Assembly: GCA_021163705.1 (NCBI GenBank)
Contig: JAGGTO010000132.1
Location: forward strand, 1 to 14,533
DNA: 14,533 bases
Direction: 5' to 3'
Origin: Thermoplasmata archaeon
Lineage (GTDB): Archaea; Thermoplasmatota; Thermoplasmata; Thermoplasmatales; Aciduliprofundaceae
The translations under genes were made by a program, and so were the position numbers. Under the pieces are notes generated by a model. The model was not told the DNA's origin. It saw only the letters and a program-made list of their open reading frames with translations, and searched no databases. This document shows positions 1 through 7,766 of this stretch, piece after piece; within the stretch, counting starts at the first letter, position 1; each line of letters begins with the position of its first letter.

Positions 1-425
1 AAATCCTTGCGCATGGGTGGCATGTCATTCCAGTCCTCAAGTATGAGTGGGATGAGTCTATCATTACCCTCGAAATCCACACCAAACATCTCATGTATTT
101 CCCTTTCATATGTCTCTATTTGCGGAAATAAATGCCTGAGGCTTCTGTATTTTGGCTCATCCCTTGGTATATATATACTCAGAAAAACATCCTCCAGGGT
201 TTCATAATTGAAAAGATGATAAATTAATTCGAATTTTCCATCCTTAATCCAGTCCACGCAACTAAGAGCCACAAAATGCCTGAATCCATTCTCCTTGAAT
301 TTTACAATTATATCCTCCAGCTTATCTGCATTCACTTTAACTCTATATCTGGGATCCCTGTTGCCCTTTACCTTCATCATCTCATATTCCACATTAAGTT
401 CCTTGAAGAGCTCCTCTGCCTTCAT
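1..425 (-). CDS. mbxK: NuoC-like subunit K of the membrane-bound complex (3' end cut by window)
   Basis: The first 141 residues of a NuoC/30-kDa-type subunit are visible and the rest lies left of base 1. Near the end of the visible part is the family signature YEREIHEMFGVDFEGN (compare the ERE-x-DMFG block of complex I 30-kDa subunits). NuoC-like proteins sit in the peripheral arm and brace the NuoB-NuoD pair. The start ATG at 425-423 overlaps the stop of the NuoB-like gene as ATGA, and GGAGGTGGGACGA lies just before it. The next gene outside should encode the NuoD-like L subunit, which would decide between a hydrogenase and an MBX-type sulfane reductase. Family call is firm. The mbx name rests on gene order. 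Confidence 0.88.
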   Translation of the reverse strand, partial: MKAEELFKELNVEYEMMKVKGNRDPRYRVKVNADKLEDIIVKFKENGFRHFVALSCVDWIKDGKFELIYHLFNYETLEDVFLSIYIPRDEPKYRSLRHLFPQIETYEREIHEMFGVDFEGNDRLIPLILEDWNDMPPMRKD

Positions 426-964
426 TCGTCCCACCTCCTGAACACACGCATCTGATTCGCCTTGTACTTATCGTAGTATTTGCGATATCTGAGCCAGCCA
501 TCTGCACGACCTTCGTCTATATCCTTCATCAGCTTGAGGAATCCATCCATAATTGCCTCAGGTCTGGGCATGCAACCCGCAATGTAGATATCAACAGGAA
601 TGTATTTATCCAGTCTCTTTATGGTATTGTAGGAATCCCAGTAAAGCCCACCATTTATAGGGCATGAACCGAAGGATATCACATATTTTGGATCCTGCAT
701 CTGCTCATAAACCCTCACAATTCTTTTGAGAGTCTTAACAGCCACATAACCTGTAACAAGAAGGAGATCAGCCTGCCTGGGAGTGGCCATGGGTATAATC
801 CCAAATCTCTCCATATCGTAGCGCGATGTCATTGTGGGGGGCATCTCCATCGCACCACAACCTGTGCAGAAGTGTATCATCCAGAGTGAACGCTTGGAAA
901 GCATCCTCTGTATTTTCTTCCAGTCCTTTTCAGGTATAATGCTTGGCAACGGGTTCTCGTTCAT
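422..964 (-). CDS. mbxJ: NuoB-like iron-sulfur subunit J (hydrogenase small-subunit type)
   Basis: A 180-residue NuoB/NiFe-hydrogenase small-subunit homologue. It carries four cysteines for a proximal [4Fe-4S] cluster: C33 and C36 in HFCTGCGAMEMPP, C101 in FGSCPINGG and C131 in AGCMPRPEA. The CxxC form rather than the CC pair of true complex I places it with the group 4 hydrogenase/MBX relatives. In these complexes it hands electrons to the catalytic L subunit. An upstream in-frame GTG/ATG would give 204 residues, but ATG at 964 is preferred because it makes an ATGA overlap with the NuoH-like gene and has GGGGGTGAT just before it. The cluster ligands are intact, so this subunit alone does not tell hydrogenase from MBX. 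Confidence 0.9.
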   Translation of the reverse strand: MNENPLPSIIPEKDWKKIQRMLSKRSLWMIHFCTGCGAMEMPPTMTSRYDMERFGIIPMATPRQADLLLVTGYVAVKTLKRIVRVYEQMQDPKYVISFGSCPINGGLYWDSYNTIKRLDKYIPVDIYIAGCMPRPEAIMDGFLKLMKDIDEGRADGWLRYRKYYDKYKANQMRVFRRWDE

Positions 965-1932
965 GGCATCACCCCCAGAAACGCGCTCATTATATATGCC
1001 TGCACAAGACCTATGGCTGCTATTATGGTTGGCCATTTCCAGTAGAATTTGAAGGCCTGCTCAATTCTAAATCTTGGAAACACTGCATTGATGAACAATG
1101 CTATGAGCCAAACCACGAAAATAAGAAGGAACCACACCAGATAATTCACCACATATGCAAGTATTCCATATGTAGCAGGATCCAGAACAACACCTCCTCC
1201 AAGAAAGAGATCAACAAAGAGTGTTGTCTCAACTATAACCGAGCCTGCAGAGTAGAGCATGAGCATGCCAAGATATTTACCTCCAAATTCAACCATTGGA
1301 CCCGAGGCTATTTCATGCGGTGCGAGAGGTATATCGAATGGCTTCTCCATCATCATACCCTGGAGTGCCATATCCGCCGCCAGTGCAGATAGTGGAAGCA
1401 TTGCTATGGCCCAGGCAAAATGCATCTGCTTGCTCAGGAGAACATCCAGAGATGCGGTGTTGTAAAGAATCATTATGGACAGGAGCACTAGGAGGAATGG
1501 CATCTCGTAGGAGAGCATAAGAGTTAGGGCCCTCATGACGCCAACTCCCGCATTAGGATTCGAGGATGCTCCCGCACCCAACGCGAATCCAAGGGCAGGT
1601 ATGACCATGACATAGAGAAGCAATATAAGATCCCCTTCTCCACTTAACAATCTGTAACCGCCCATTGGAAGATACGCCAGGGTGAGAAGCACCCCTGCCA
1701 GGCCGAAAAGAGGGGCAAAGTCAAATATCCAGTTGTGCCTTATGTTTGTCTTCTTTGCCAGAAGCTTGCCCACATCTATGAAGTTCTGATATACGGGAGG
1801 TCCCACTCTATTGTGAATCCTTGCAGTTACTTTTCTCCCTATACCCAAGAACAGGAGGCCTATGACAATCGCAAGGAAGAGGTAGAGAGCCGTTACACCT
1901 GCTTGAATGAGTACATTTATCCAGTCAATCAT
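961..1932 (-). CDS. mbxM: NuoH-like membrane anchor subunit M
   Basis: A 323-residue polytopic membrane protein of the NuoH/HyfC (respiratory-chain NADH dehydrogenase subunit 1) family. Visible family blocks are RVGPPVYQNFID followed by KLL near residues 40-55, ALTLMLSYEMPF with the conserved SYEMP, and FDIPLAPHEIASGP. NuoH-type subunits couple the peripheral redox arm to the ion-moving subunits, and charged residues in these loops line the coupling path. The start ATG at 1932 overlaps the stop of H' as ATGA with AGGGTGGTGGT upstream; a GTG at 1944 is possible but less likely. M lies directly after H' and before J, which is the MBX order; in MBH operons M comes after L. Confidence 0.93.
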   Translation of the reverse strand: MIDWINVLIQAGVTALYLFLAIVIGLLFLGIGRKVTARIHNRVGPPVYQNFIDVGKLLAKKTNIRHNWIFDFAPLFGLAGVLLTLAYLPMGGYRLLSGEGDLILLLYVMVIPALGFALGAGASSNPNAGVGVMRALTLMLSYEMPFLLVLLSIMILYNTASLDVLLSKQMHFAWAIAMLPLSALAADMALQGMMMEKPFDIPLAPHEIASGPMVEFGGKYLGMLMLYSAGSVIVETTLFVDLFLGGGVVLDPATYGILAYVVNYLVWFLLIFVVWLIALFINAVFPRFRIEQAFKFYWKWPTIIAAIGLVQAYIMSAFLGVMP

Positions 1933-3749
1933 AGCAACCACCACCCTATGAAAAGAAAGAGGAGAAATGCTATGCCAAGATATGCAGCATAATCCTGCGG
2001 ATTCTCCGTATATATCTTCTTTATCTCCTCAAATCCTTCCACAAAGAATCTGCTCAATTTTTCATATGCCCTATCGATACTGTATTTCAGCAGAGGTGCC
2101 CATGTATCTCTCAGAGGCTTGTAGAAATTATGCGCGGCATGCAGCTGTACATAAGGTGGTGATTCTCCTGCAAGATAATTGTCATACTGGTCAACCTTCC
2201 GTGCTTTTTTCATGAGGAAAATGAGCATCGCAACTATGAATACAAGCATGAATGCAATCCAAAGAACAAGCATGTTTGCACCTCCTATGGATGAGTAATA
2301 GCTGTAGGTATTGTAATCAATAGTACCAACACCCGTGCTCTTCATTATATCATCTATCCATTCCAGTATCCATCCGGGAAATATAGAGAATATGAGGAGA
2401 GGAAGCATGAGTATGCCCATGGCCACTAGCATTGGCAATGGGGCCTCCTTAATATTCTCATACGGCTTATCGAGCTGTCCCAAGAAAACACCATACAGGA
2501 TGCGGAATGAATAAAGAAATGCACCCACCGACGCGATAAGCATGAGAGGTGCGATTATCACAAATTTTTTCTCGATAGCAGCTTCGTAGAGCATCCACTT
2601 GGATATGAATCCGGAGGTTATGGGTATCCCTGCCAGAGCGAATATTGCAAAGAGCACGAAGAGGAATGTGAACGGCATTCTGTAACCAAGGCCTCCCATC
2701 TCGCTTATCTTATATTTCCCGGTGCGATATATAACGGCTCCCGCTCCAAGGAAAAGGAGAGATTTGAAGAATGCATGGTTGAACGCATGGAATAAAGCTC
2801 CACTAACAGCAAGAGGTGTGCCAAGTCCAAGTCCAACCATCACATAACCAAGCTGTCCGATGGAAGAATAAGCAAGCAGCTTGCGCAAATCATCCTGGAA
2901 TATGGCGAGAATTGTGCCTATGAAAGCTGTGAACGCGCCCAAAAGTGCAAAGGGATATCCGAAAAGAGATACGTCTCTGAAGGTGCCAAAGCCCTGAAGT
3001 ATGGATAGTCCAGCTATCCCGTACATGCCCATCAGTATCCCAAATGTTCCAAGCTTGCTTAGTCCACCAGAAAAGAATGAGACGAAGGAGGGTTCAGAAG
3101 AATAGGCATAGGGAGCCCATACATGGAGTGGAACCACAGCCATCTTAACGGCAAATCCCACAACAAGGAAAAAGAGTATCCAGAACCAGCCCATCAGAGG
3201 TATTCCCGCAGAATCTGAAAACAGAAAGCTCCCAGTGTAGTAGTAGAATATACCGATGCCCATGATGATAAAGTAGGCAGAGAGTATTCCAAATAGAAGG
3301 TAGCGGCGTGCATATTCACCTGAGCTGCGAAGAATAAGCAGATACGCTGACCATGACATCATCTCCCAGAATATGTAGAGGGAAAGGAAATCTCTGGACA
3401 TAAGAACACCATTTGCACCTGCAAGGGAGAGTAGCATGAGCGAGGCAAAGCCTTCAGGCTTCTTCTTAACGCATGAAATTGCAAAGAGAAAAGATGCAAA
3501 GGCCACTGTATCTATCATAAGCATGAAAAACCAGGTGGTGGTATCGAATACCAGATTTATATTCACCCCAATGTTTATGAGCTCGCTTATATTCTGGGCA
3601 TAAAATGGATATAGCATGATCGTTGGTATAAGGGCAAAGATTATGCCTATGTAAATGGCAAATTTTTTCCCCAGGTAGGAGAGAATGCTTCCCGCCAGAG
3701 GAAGGAGGACGAATATCCCAAATACACCCCATAGTAAATTGATCTCCAT
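1929..3749 (-). CDS. mbxH': Second antiporter-like subunit H' (MnhD/NuoL family)
   Basis: A 606-residue proton-translocating-type subunit (Proton_antipo_M family). The conserved glutamate of TM5 is E129 in IFWEMMSW and the broken-helix lysine of TM7 is K202 in VGFAVKMAVVPLHVW. The C-terminal extension from about residue 530 contains a hydrophilic, amphipathic stretch and a last membrane segment, as in the longer NuoL-like members. The start ATG at 3749 follows the H stop by one base (TGAGATG) and has a very strong AGGAGGTG eight bases upstream, so the longer reading from 3782 is not used. A second large antiporter-like subunit is what separates MBX from MBH in Thermococcales. The paralogue H next to it has a different charge at the TM7 position. 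Confidence 0.93.
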   Translation of the reverse strand: MEINLLWGVFGIFVLLPLAGSILSYLGKKFAIYIGIIFALIPTIMLYPFYAQNISELINIGVNINLVFDTTTWFFMLMIDTVAFASFLFAISCVKKKPEGFASLMLLSLAGANGVLMSRDFLSLYIFWEMMSWSAYLLILRSSGEYARRYLLFGILSAYFIIMGIGIFYYYTGSFLFSDSAGIPLMGWFWILFFLVVGFAVKMAVVPLHVWAPYAYSSEPSFVSFFSGGLSKLGTFGILMGMYGIAGLSILQGFGTFRDVSLFGYPFALLGAFTAFIGTILAIFQDDLRKLLAYSSIGQLGYVMVGLGLGTPLAVSGALFHAFNHAFFKSLLFLGAGAVIYRTGKYKISEMGGLGYRMPFTFLFVLFAIFALAGIPITSGFISKWMLYEAAIEKKFVIIAPLMLIASVGAFLYSFRILYGVFLGQLDKPYENIKEAPLPMLVAMGILMLPLLIFSIFPGWILEWIDDIMKSTGVGTIDYNTYSYYSSIGGANMLVLWIAFMLVFIVAMLIFLMKKARKVDQYDNYLAGESPPYVQLHAAHNFYKPLRDTWAPLLKYSIDRAYEKLSRFFVEGFEEIKKIYTENPQDYAAYLGIAFLLFLFIGWWLL

Positions 3750-3750
3750 C

Positions 3751-5178
3751 TCAGACACCTCCTGTAAGGAATGTGGTAACATGGCTCAAGATTTCAAATA
3801 TTGGCTTTGGATACACCCCAAATATCACTATTATCACGGCAAAAAGCAAAAGAGGAATGTACACTGTAGCCTTTGGAGATGGATACCTCTTACCTCCGCC
3901 TTCAAAGGCTATTTTAATGAAACGGGCATAGTATGCCACTTCCACCAGGCTTGCAGCCAGAAAGAGGGCTATGATTGCATAATATCCCTCCGAAAATCCG
4001 CCCATGAGTATGTAGAATTTGCCGTAAAAGCCTATGAATGGTGGCATGCCCAATATGGAGAGTATCCCTATGAGCAGGGGAATTCCAATTAGTGGGTTTC
4101 TTCCAATGCCCTTCATTTCACTCATCTTCTCTGTTTGAGTAGCATAAATCATGTAGCCTGCAGCGATGAAGAGGAGAGCTTTGGCCATGGCATGGGAGAA
4201 CATCTGGAAAAATGCACCCTCCACCGCCATGGTAGTGCCTATCCCTAGACCCATGAGTATCATTCCCATCTGTCCTATTGAAGAATAGGCCAGCATTCTT
4301 TTTATGTCTCTCTGTGCATAAGCTATGATCTCTCCAAAGAAAACTGTGAGTACACCCATTATTACCACGAACCAAAGATAGTTTGTAAAGGCAAAGATCG
4401 TGAAGATTACCCTTGCCAGGGCGAATATGCCCGCCTTGGCGCTCATGGAGGCAAACATGGCACTCACAGAATGGGGGGCTCCATCGTATGTCTCAGGAAC
4501 CCATGTATTGAGGGGGAACATCTCAGCCTCAACACCAAACCCGAGAAATAGGGATGTGAATGCTACGATCTTTACATAAGGATCCATTTCGTTCAATCTG
4601 GTTGCTATATCAAGCATGTTCAGGGTCCTGAGCTGCGAATATATAAGAGCTATACCAATGAGAACAAATGTACTTCCTATGGATCCCAATATCACATACT
4701 TAAGCGCTCCCTCAAAGCCTTTGAGATCTTTATTGTATGCGGCGAGGCCATAGGATGCAATGGATGTTACCTCAAGAAATACAAATAAGTTGAAAAGATC
4801 GCCTGTTAGAACCATACCATTTGCACCCATGAGAAGCAGGAGAGAGAGCATGTAGTATTTTACAAGGGGCTCCTTCTTCATCTCCATCCCATAAATTGAA
4901 ATGATTAATCCCGCCATATTTATTATTAAGGCAATGAACCCTCCAAGGGGTCCAACCATCAGAACTATACCCAAGGGTGGTTTGAATCCTCCCAAAATAT
5001 CAAATATTGGGGAGTTCAATGCCTCACGAAATACAAGCAAAGCTATGATTGTATTTAGGGCTATTGTACCGGTCACCACATATTTTAGCACCTTTTTAGA
5101 GAATAGCCCTATAAGAGGAAGAAGAAATGCAAAGAAAAGAGGTATCGCTATTAAAAGCACAGGATGAACAGCGATCAT
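3751..5178 (-). CDS. mbxH: First antiporter-like subunit H (MnhD family)
   Basis: A 475-residue MnhD/NuoN-like membrane subunit with about 14 hydrophobic segments. The TM5 glutamate is present (E136 in FVFLEVTS). At the TM7 position, where many family members carry lysine in a GF-x-VKA-x-FP block, this protein reads FGVEAEMFPLNTWVPETY, with E217 and E219. Later helices keep the RDIKRMLAYSSIGQMG block and the FHAF-like FQMFSHAMAKALLF block, so a normal antiporter fold is expected. It should move Na+ or H+ as part of the membrane arm. ATG at 5178 overlaps the MnhC-like stop as ATGA, with GGGAGAGAAA before it. The glutamate swap may be normal for this subfamily; that could not be checked here. 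Confidence 0.93.
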   Translation of the reverse strand: MIAVHPVLLIAIPLFFAFLLPLIGLFSKKVLKYVVTGTIALNTIIALLVFREALNSPIFDILGGFKPPLGIVLMVGPLGGFIALIINMAGLIISIYGMEMKKEPLVKYYMLSLLLLMGANGMVLTGDLFNLFVFLEVTSIASYGLAAYNKDLKGFEGALKYVILGSIGSTFVLIGIALIYSQLRTLNMLDIATRLNEMDPYVKIVAFTSLFLGFGVEAEMFPLNTWVPETYDGAPHSVSAMFASMSAKAGIFALARVIFTIFAFTNYLWFVVIMGVLTVFFGEIIAYAQRDIKRMLAYSSIGQMGMILMGLGIGTTMAVEGAFFQMFSHAMAKALLFIAAGYMIYATQTEKMSEMKGIGRNPLIGIPLLIGILSILGMPPFIGFYGKFYILMGGFSEGYYAIIALFLAASLVEVAYYARFIKIAFEGGGKRYPSPKATVYIPLLLFAVIIVIFGVYPKPIFEILSHVTTFLTGGV

Positions 5179-5513
5179 TTTCTCTCCCTCCTTATTTCAT
5201 CAAGCTCTAAGCTTCCAGTATTCTTATACAACCCTATAACAATGGAAAGGGCCAAGGCCATCACCGAAACTCCTATAACTATGGCAGTTAGAACAAGTGC
5301 CTGAGGAATTGGATCCACATAGAGGGTATAATTTCCATTTTCAATAGGTGCTGTACCTCCCTTCACATATCCTATGGATATCAGCAAAAGATTTACACCT
5401 GTATCCATCATATCCAGACCAATTATTATCTTGATCAGATTCTTCTTTGCAATCACTATATAAATGCCAATCACTATGAGGGCCACAGAGGCAAGATAGT
5501 AGTAGGGAATCAC
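5175..5513 (-). CDS. mbxG: MnhC/NuoK-like subunit G
   Basis: A 112-residue three-helix protein of the MnhC/NuoK family. Key blocks are IIGLDMMDTGVNLLLI in helix 2 and DPIPQALVLTAIVIGVS in helix 3, the latter very typical of Mrp antiporter subunit C. Such subunits sit between the MnhD-like subunits and the small Mrp subunits and help form the ion path. The start is GTG at 5513, overlapping the stop of the MnhB-like gene as GTGA, with GGGGGTGAGA immediately upstream. The C-terminus is short and charged. The length is normal for the family and the call is secure. Confidence 0.93.
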   Translation of the reverse strand: MIPYYYLASVALIVIGIYIVIAKKNLIKIIIGLDMMDTGVNLLLISIGYVKGGTAPIENGNYTLYVDPIPQALVLTAIVIGVSVMALALSIVIGLYKNTGSLELDEIRRERK

Positions 5514-6241
5514 TCTCTCACCCCCATCATTGCATCCACGATGCCTGTAAGCTCACTTCCGACCTTCACGCCTACTGCCACATATATCACCGGAATAACT
5601 CCCGCACTGAAGAGATATGTTGGCAATCCAAAGGGCAGAAAGTTGTAGAGGAAATAGCCTGCCAGGAACAGCCCAAGAATTCCCACACCCACGAATGTAA
5701 GACCTGCGAGACTCTCAGCAATATTCAAATTCTTGTGCTCAGCATGGAATCTGGGATACGCAAGGTAGAGAAGAAGGAACGAGGATGCTATCACAGCACC
5801 TCCAGGGAATCCACCACCGGGTGTGAGATGCCCATGCACGAATATATAGGCGCCAAAGAGAATTATGAATCCAAACAGAAGCTTTGATGCCGTCTCAACA
5901 ACCGCATTCGCTCTTCTCACCTTCCTTCTTTTCTCCTTCTCAAAGATGTACATTATAGAGCCCACTCCAGTGGATGCGAGAAATAACACCGTTACTTCGC
6001 CCAGAGTATCAAAGCCCCTGTAATCCACCACAACCGCTGTCACTATATTTGTGGATCCCGTCTCCTTCTTACCCTCATCAAGATAGTGCTGAGGTACAGA
6101 ATCCTGTGTATGCTCGTTATCCACGGGATTGTAATAGTGATACTCTGCAAGATCGATATTTCCAAATGGAATATGCACAAAAGCCAGGGCAAGCACAATG
6201 AAGATTAGAACAGCAATAACTCCTCCCAGAATTCTCTTCAT
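5510..6241 (-). CDS. mbxF: Fused MbhE-like and MnhB-like subunit F
   Basis: A 243-residue membrane protein that joins two Mrp/MBH pieces. After a first membrane helix (about residues 4-24) and a polar loop comes VVDYRGFDTLGEVTVLFLA, which is the block seen at the C-terminus of MrpA and in MbhE. From about residue 100 on is a MnhB domain with the hallmark HGHLTPGGGFPGGAV and further helices. In MBH operons the E and F parts are separate genes; a single gene here fits the shorter MBX subunit list. ATG at 6241 overlaps the MbhD-like stop as ATGA and has GAGGTGGGAG upstream; GTG at 6250 is a weaker choice. The subunit is expected in the ion-translocating membrane module. Confidence 0.9.
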   Translation of the reverse strand: MKRILGGVIAVLIFIVLALAFVHIPFGNIDLAEYHYYNPVDNEHTQDSVPQHYLDEGKKETGSTNIVTAVVVDYRGFDTLGEVTVLFLASTGVGSIMYIFEKEKRRKVRRANAVVETASKLLFGFIILFGAYIFVHGHLTPGGGFPGGAVIASSFLLLYLAYPRFHAEHKNLNIAESLAGLTFVGVGILGLFLAGYFLYNFLPFGLPTYLFSAGVIPVIYVAVGVKVGSELTGIVDAMMGVRE

Positions 6242-6492
6242 TTCTCCCACCTCTCAGTGTGCTTTATGGCAAATATCATTATTGCTAGACTCAAACCTGC
6301 ACCTATTGAAGCTTCTGTTATAGCCACATCCGGAGCCTGCAGGATGTAGAAAAGTATGGATACTATCAAGCTCACAATGCCCATGGCTATGGCAGCGGAT
6401 AGCAGGTCCTTAATTTCCGCTGCCACCACAGCGGCAATGAGCATCGCAATGATTAATATCAGTGAGACTAGTGTGAACAGGTCCATTTTCAT
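6238..6492 (-). CDS. mbxD: MbhD-like subunit D (DUF4040)
   Basis: An 84-residue, three-helix protein with the DUF4040/MbhD signature APDVAITEASIGAGLS. The same fold is found inside the large MrpA subunit of bacterial antiporters and corresponds to part of NuoJ. The glutamate in ITEAS is likely part of the ion path. Two starts are possible: ATG at 6492, which overlaps the MnhG-like stop as ATGA like the other junctions, and ATG at 6486, which has better spacing from the AAGGAGGAGGA ribosome site. The first is given here because of the operon-wide overlap pattern. Confidence 0.9.
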   Translation of the reverse strand: MKMDLFTLVSLILIIAMLIAAVVAAEIKDLLSAAIAMGIVSLIVSILFYILQAPDVAITEASIGAGLSLAIMIFAIKHTERWEK

Positions 6493-6833
6493 TCCTCCTC
6501 CTTCTCTTCCTTATATTTGTCAACCACACTACCCTTCCATAGTGCAATCCCGGCTTTATAGCTCGCCCTCGCAAGAGCACTGGCACCCACCGGTGCGGTA
6601 AGAAGAATGAATAATGCTATAACCAGACTCTTTGGCATCCAATTCAAATCTAACAGGCCTATTCCAAATAGAACGCTTAACGCACCCAAAGTTGTGGCCT
6701 TCGTGGCAGTTTGCATCCTGTTGTAAACATCGGGCATCCTGAGAAGACCTATGGATGCCAGCAGGAGGAAAAATGAACCTATGCCAATGAATATGTATCC
6801 GAAGATTTCCAAGATAAGAAAGATCCAGTTCAT
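6489..6833 (-). CDS. mbxC: MnhG-like subunit C
   Basis: A 114-residue MnhG/PhaG-family protein with three hydrophobic segments. The family block reads IGLLRMPDVYNRMQTATKATTLG (residues about 28-50), close to the usual GLLRLPDVYTRLHAATK; the second membrane stretch ends in ILLTAPVGASALARA, typical of MnhG. The tail is strongly acidic and basic (KYKEEKEEE). The ATG at 6833 overlaps the MnhF-like stop as ATGA, with GGAGGGAGG just upstream. It belongs to the Na+/H+ antiporter-like module of the complex. Confidence 0.92.
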   Translation of the reverse strand: MNWIFLILEIFGYIFIGIGSFFLLLASIGLLRMPDVYNRMQTATKATTLGALSVLFGIGLLDLNWMPKSLVIALFILLTAPVGASALARASYKAGIALWKGSVVDKYKEEKEEE

Positions 6834-7096
6834 AGTCCTCCCTCCAGGTATCTTGCTGCGGCAATCACACCCACGAAGGAAAGAATGCCGTAAACCAGAG
6901 CAACATCCAGATATATGAACCTCTGGAAATAGTATCCCAGCAACGCCAGCAGTACTATGGTTATATTCGTCATCACATCAAGAGCCACAAGTCTGTCTGC
7001 ACCTGTGGGTCCCTTGATGGCCCTTACAATGGAGAGAAATGTGGCCACGGCAATTATACTGATAAAAATTGCGCACAAGGTGAGCGGGCAAATCAA
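6830..7096 (-). CDS. mbxB: MnhF-like subunit B, TTG start
   Basis: An 88-residue MnhF/PhaF-family protein with three membrane helices. The family core AIKGPTGADRLVALDVMTN spans about residues 27-45 and includes the conserved GPT-xxDR and the Asp of helix 2. The start codon is TTG at 7096, supported by AGGAGGTG five bases before it and by the TTGA overlap with the MnhE-like stop. The rare start codon early in the operon, next to a near-ideal ribosome site, could set subunit stoichiometry, but that is inference. Confidence 0.91.
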   Translation of the reverse strand: MICPLTLCAIFISIIAVATFLSIVRAIKGPTGADRLVALDVMTNITIVLLALLGYYFQRFIYLDVALVYGILSFVGVIAAARYLEGGL

Positions 7097-7626
7097 TCGA
7101 ACACCTCCTTCAGGTATTTTTCAAAGTTGCCTTTTATATCCTTTCCTGCCTCCTCCTCATCTTCGCTTCTTACATATATCCAGTGAATGTAGTACCTGTC
7201 CTTCACTATCTGCATGGTCATGGTGCCAGGAGTTAGAGTGATAGAGTTGGCTAGGGCAAGCTTGCCCACAGGATTTTTAAGCGAGGTTCTTATTCTCACA
7301 ATTCCCGGCTTTATAGGCCTTGCAGGATGAAGAACTCTGTAGGCAACATCAATGTTAGCCTTTATCATCGCCCAGATGAAAACTGGAACATATTTGATAG
7401 CCCACCAGATTCTTCGTGGTGATAAATTTTTAAGCCCCCTCATCGAAAGATGCTCATAGCTCAATCCCGCGGCAATAAGTGAAAACACTATCCCTACGGA
7501 GAACTCCTGAATAAAATGCCTTAGGTCAATCCCCGGGGAATAGATGAATATGCACCAGATTATGAGATATATTATGAATGCGTATGCAAAGCGACTTCCC
7601 TTACTTGCAGTTTCCAAGGATACCAC
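7093..7626 (-). CDS. mbxA: MnhE-like subunit A, first gene of the operon
   Basis: A MnhE/PhaE-family protein of 174-177 residues. Two or three hydrophobic helices at the N-terminus are followed by the amphipathic block IWWAIKYVPVFIWAMIKANI and a soluble domain holding NSITLTPGTMTMQI, the typical MnhE signature. No ATG is available near the start. GTG at 7626 gives 177 residues; TTG at 7617 gives 174 and has AGGTGG at good spacing, so it may be the true start. The gene follows a TATA-like promoter and opens the run of at least eleven co-directed genes. In Mrp antiporters and MBH/MBX complexes this subunit sits at the end of the membrane arm. Confidence 0.9.
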   Translation of the reverse strand: MVSLETASKGSRFAYAFIIYLIIWCIFIYSPGIDLRHFIQEFSVGIVFSLIAAGLSYEHLSMRGLKNLSPRRIWWAIKYVPVFIWAMIKANIDVAYRVLHPARPIKPGIVRIRTSLKNPVGKLALANSITLTPGTMTMQIVKDRYYIHWIYVRSEDEEEAGKDIKGNFEKYLKEVFD

Positions 7627-7660
7627 CTTCTTGAAGTTCTGACCCGTAATCTACGGTTGT

Positions 7661-7668
7661 ATATTTAA
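7661..7668 (-). promoter_or_regulatory. Likely TATA box of the complex operon
   Basis: On the minus strand the sequence reads AAAATTAAATATACAA, an archaeal BRE/TATA-like element centred near 7665. A transcript would begin about 25 bases downstream, near 7640, leaving a short leader with AAGAAGGTGG before the first gene. No second promoter is obvious between the overlapping genes. Called by eye only. Confidence 0.45.
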
Positions 7669-7732
7669 TTTTAATTGTTCGAGTTTCGAATGATATATTG
7701 CGATATTAGAATTTTCCAAGAATAGGGAAAAA

Positions 7733-7742
7733 ATTAATTATA
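7733..7742 (+). promoter_or_regulatory. Likely TATA box of the tRNA-Pro gene
   Basis: TTAATTATAG, preceded by an A-rich BRE-like run, is centred about 29 bases before the mature 5' end of the tRNA, the expected archaeal distance if transcription starts at or just before the tRNA. The promoter faces away from the complex operon, so the 140 bases from 7627 to 7766 form a divergent promoter region. Confidence 0.45.
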
Positions 7743-7766
7743 GGATATGCTATCCACCCAATAAAT

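Noticed and set aside
422..964. Calling the complex a NiFe hydrogenase from the small-subunit cysteines
   Set aside because: The NuoB-like subunit keeps four cluster cysteines, which I would expect in both MBH and MBX types, so it cannot decide the function without the L subunit outside the window.
943..1392. Plus-strand open frames of 70-150 residues opposite the NuoH- and NuoB-like genes (also 3685-4092)
   Set aside because: They are antisense to well-supported membrane subunits, have no family motif, and overlap each other in different frames.
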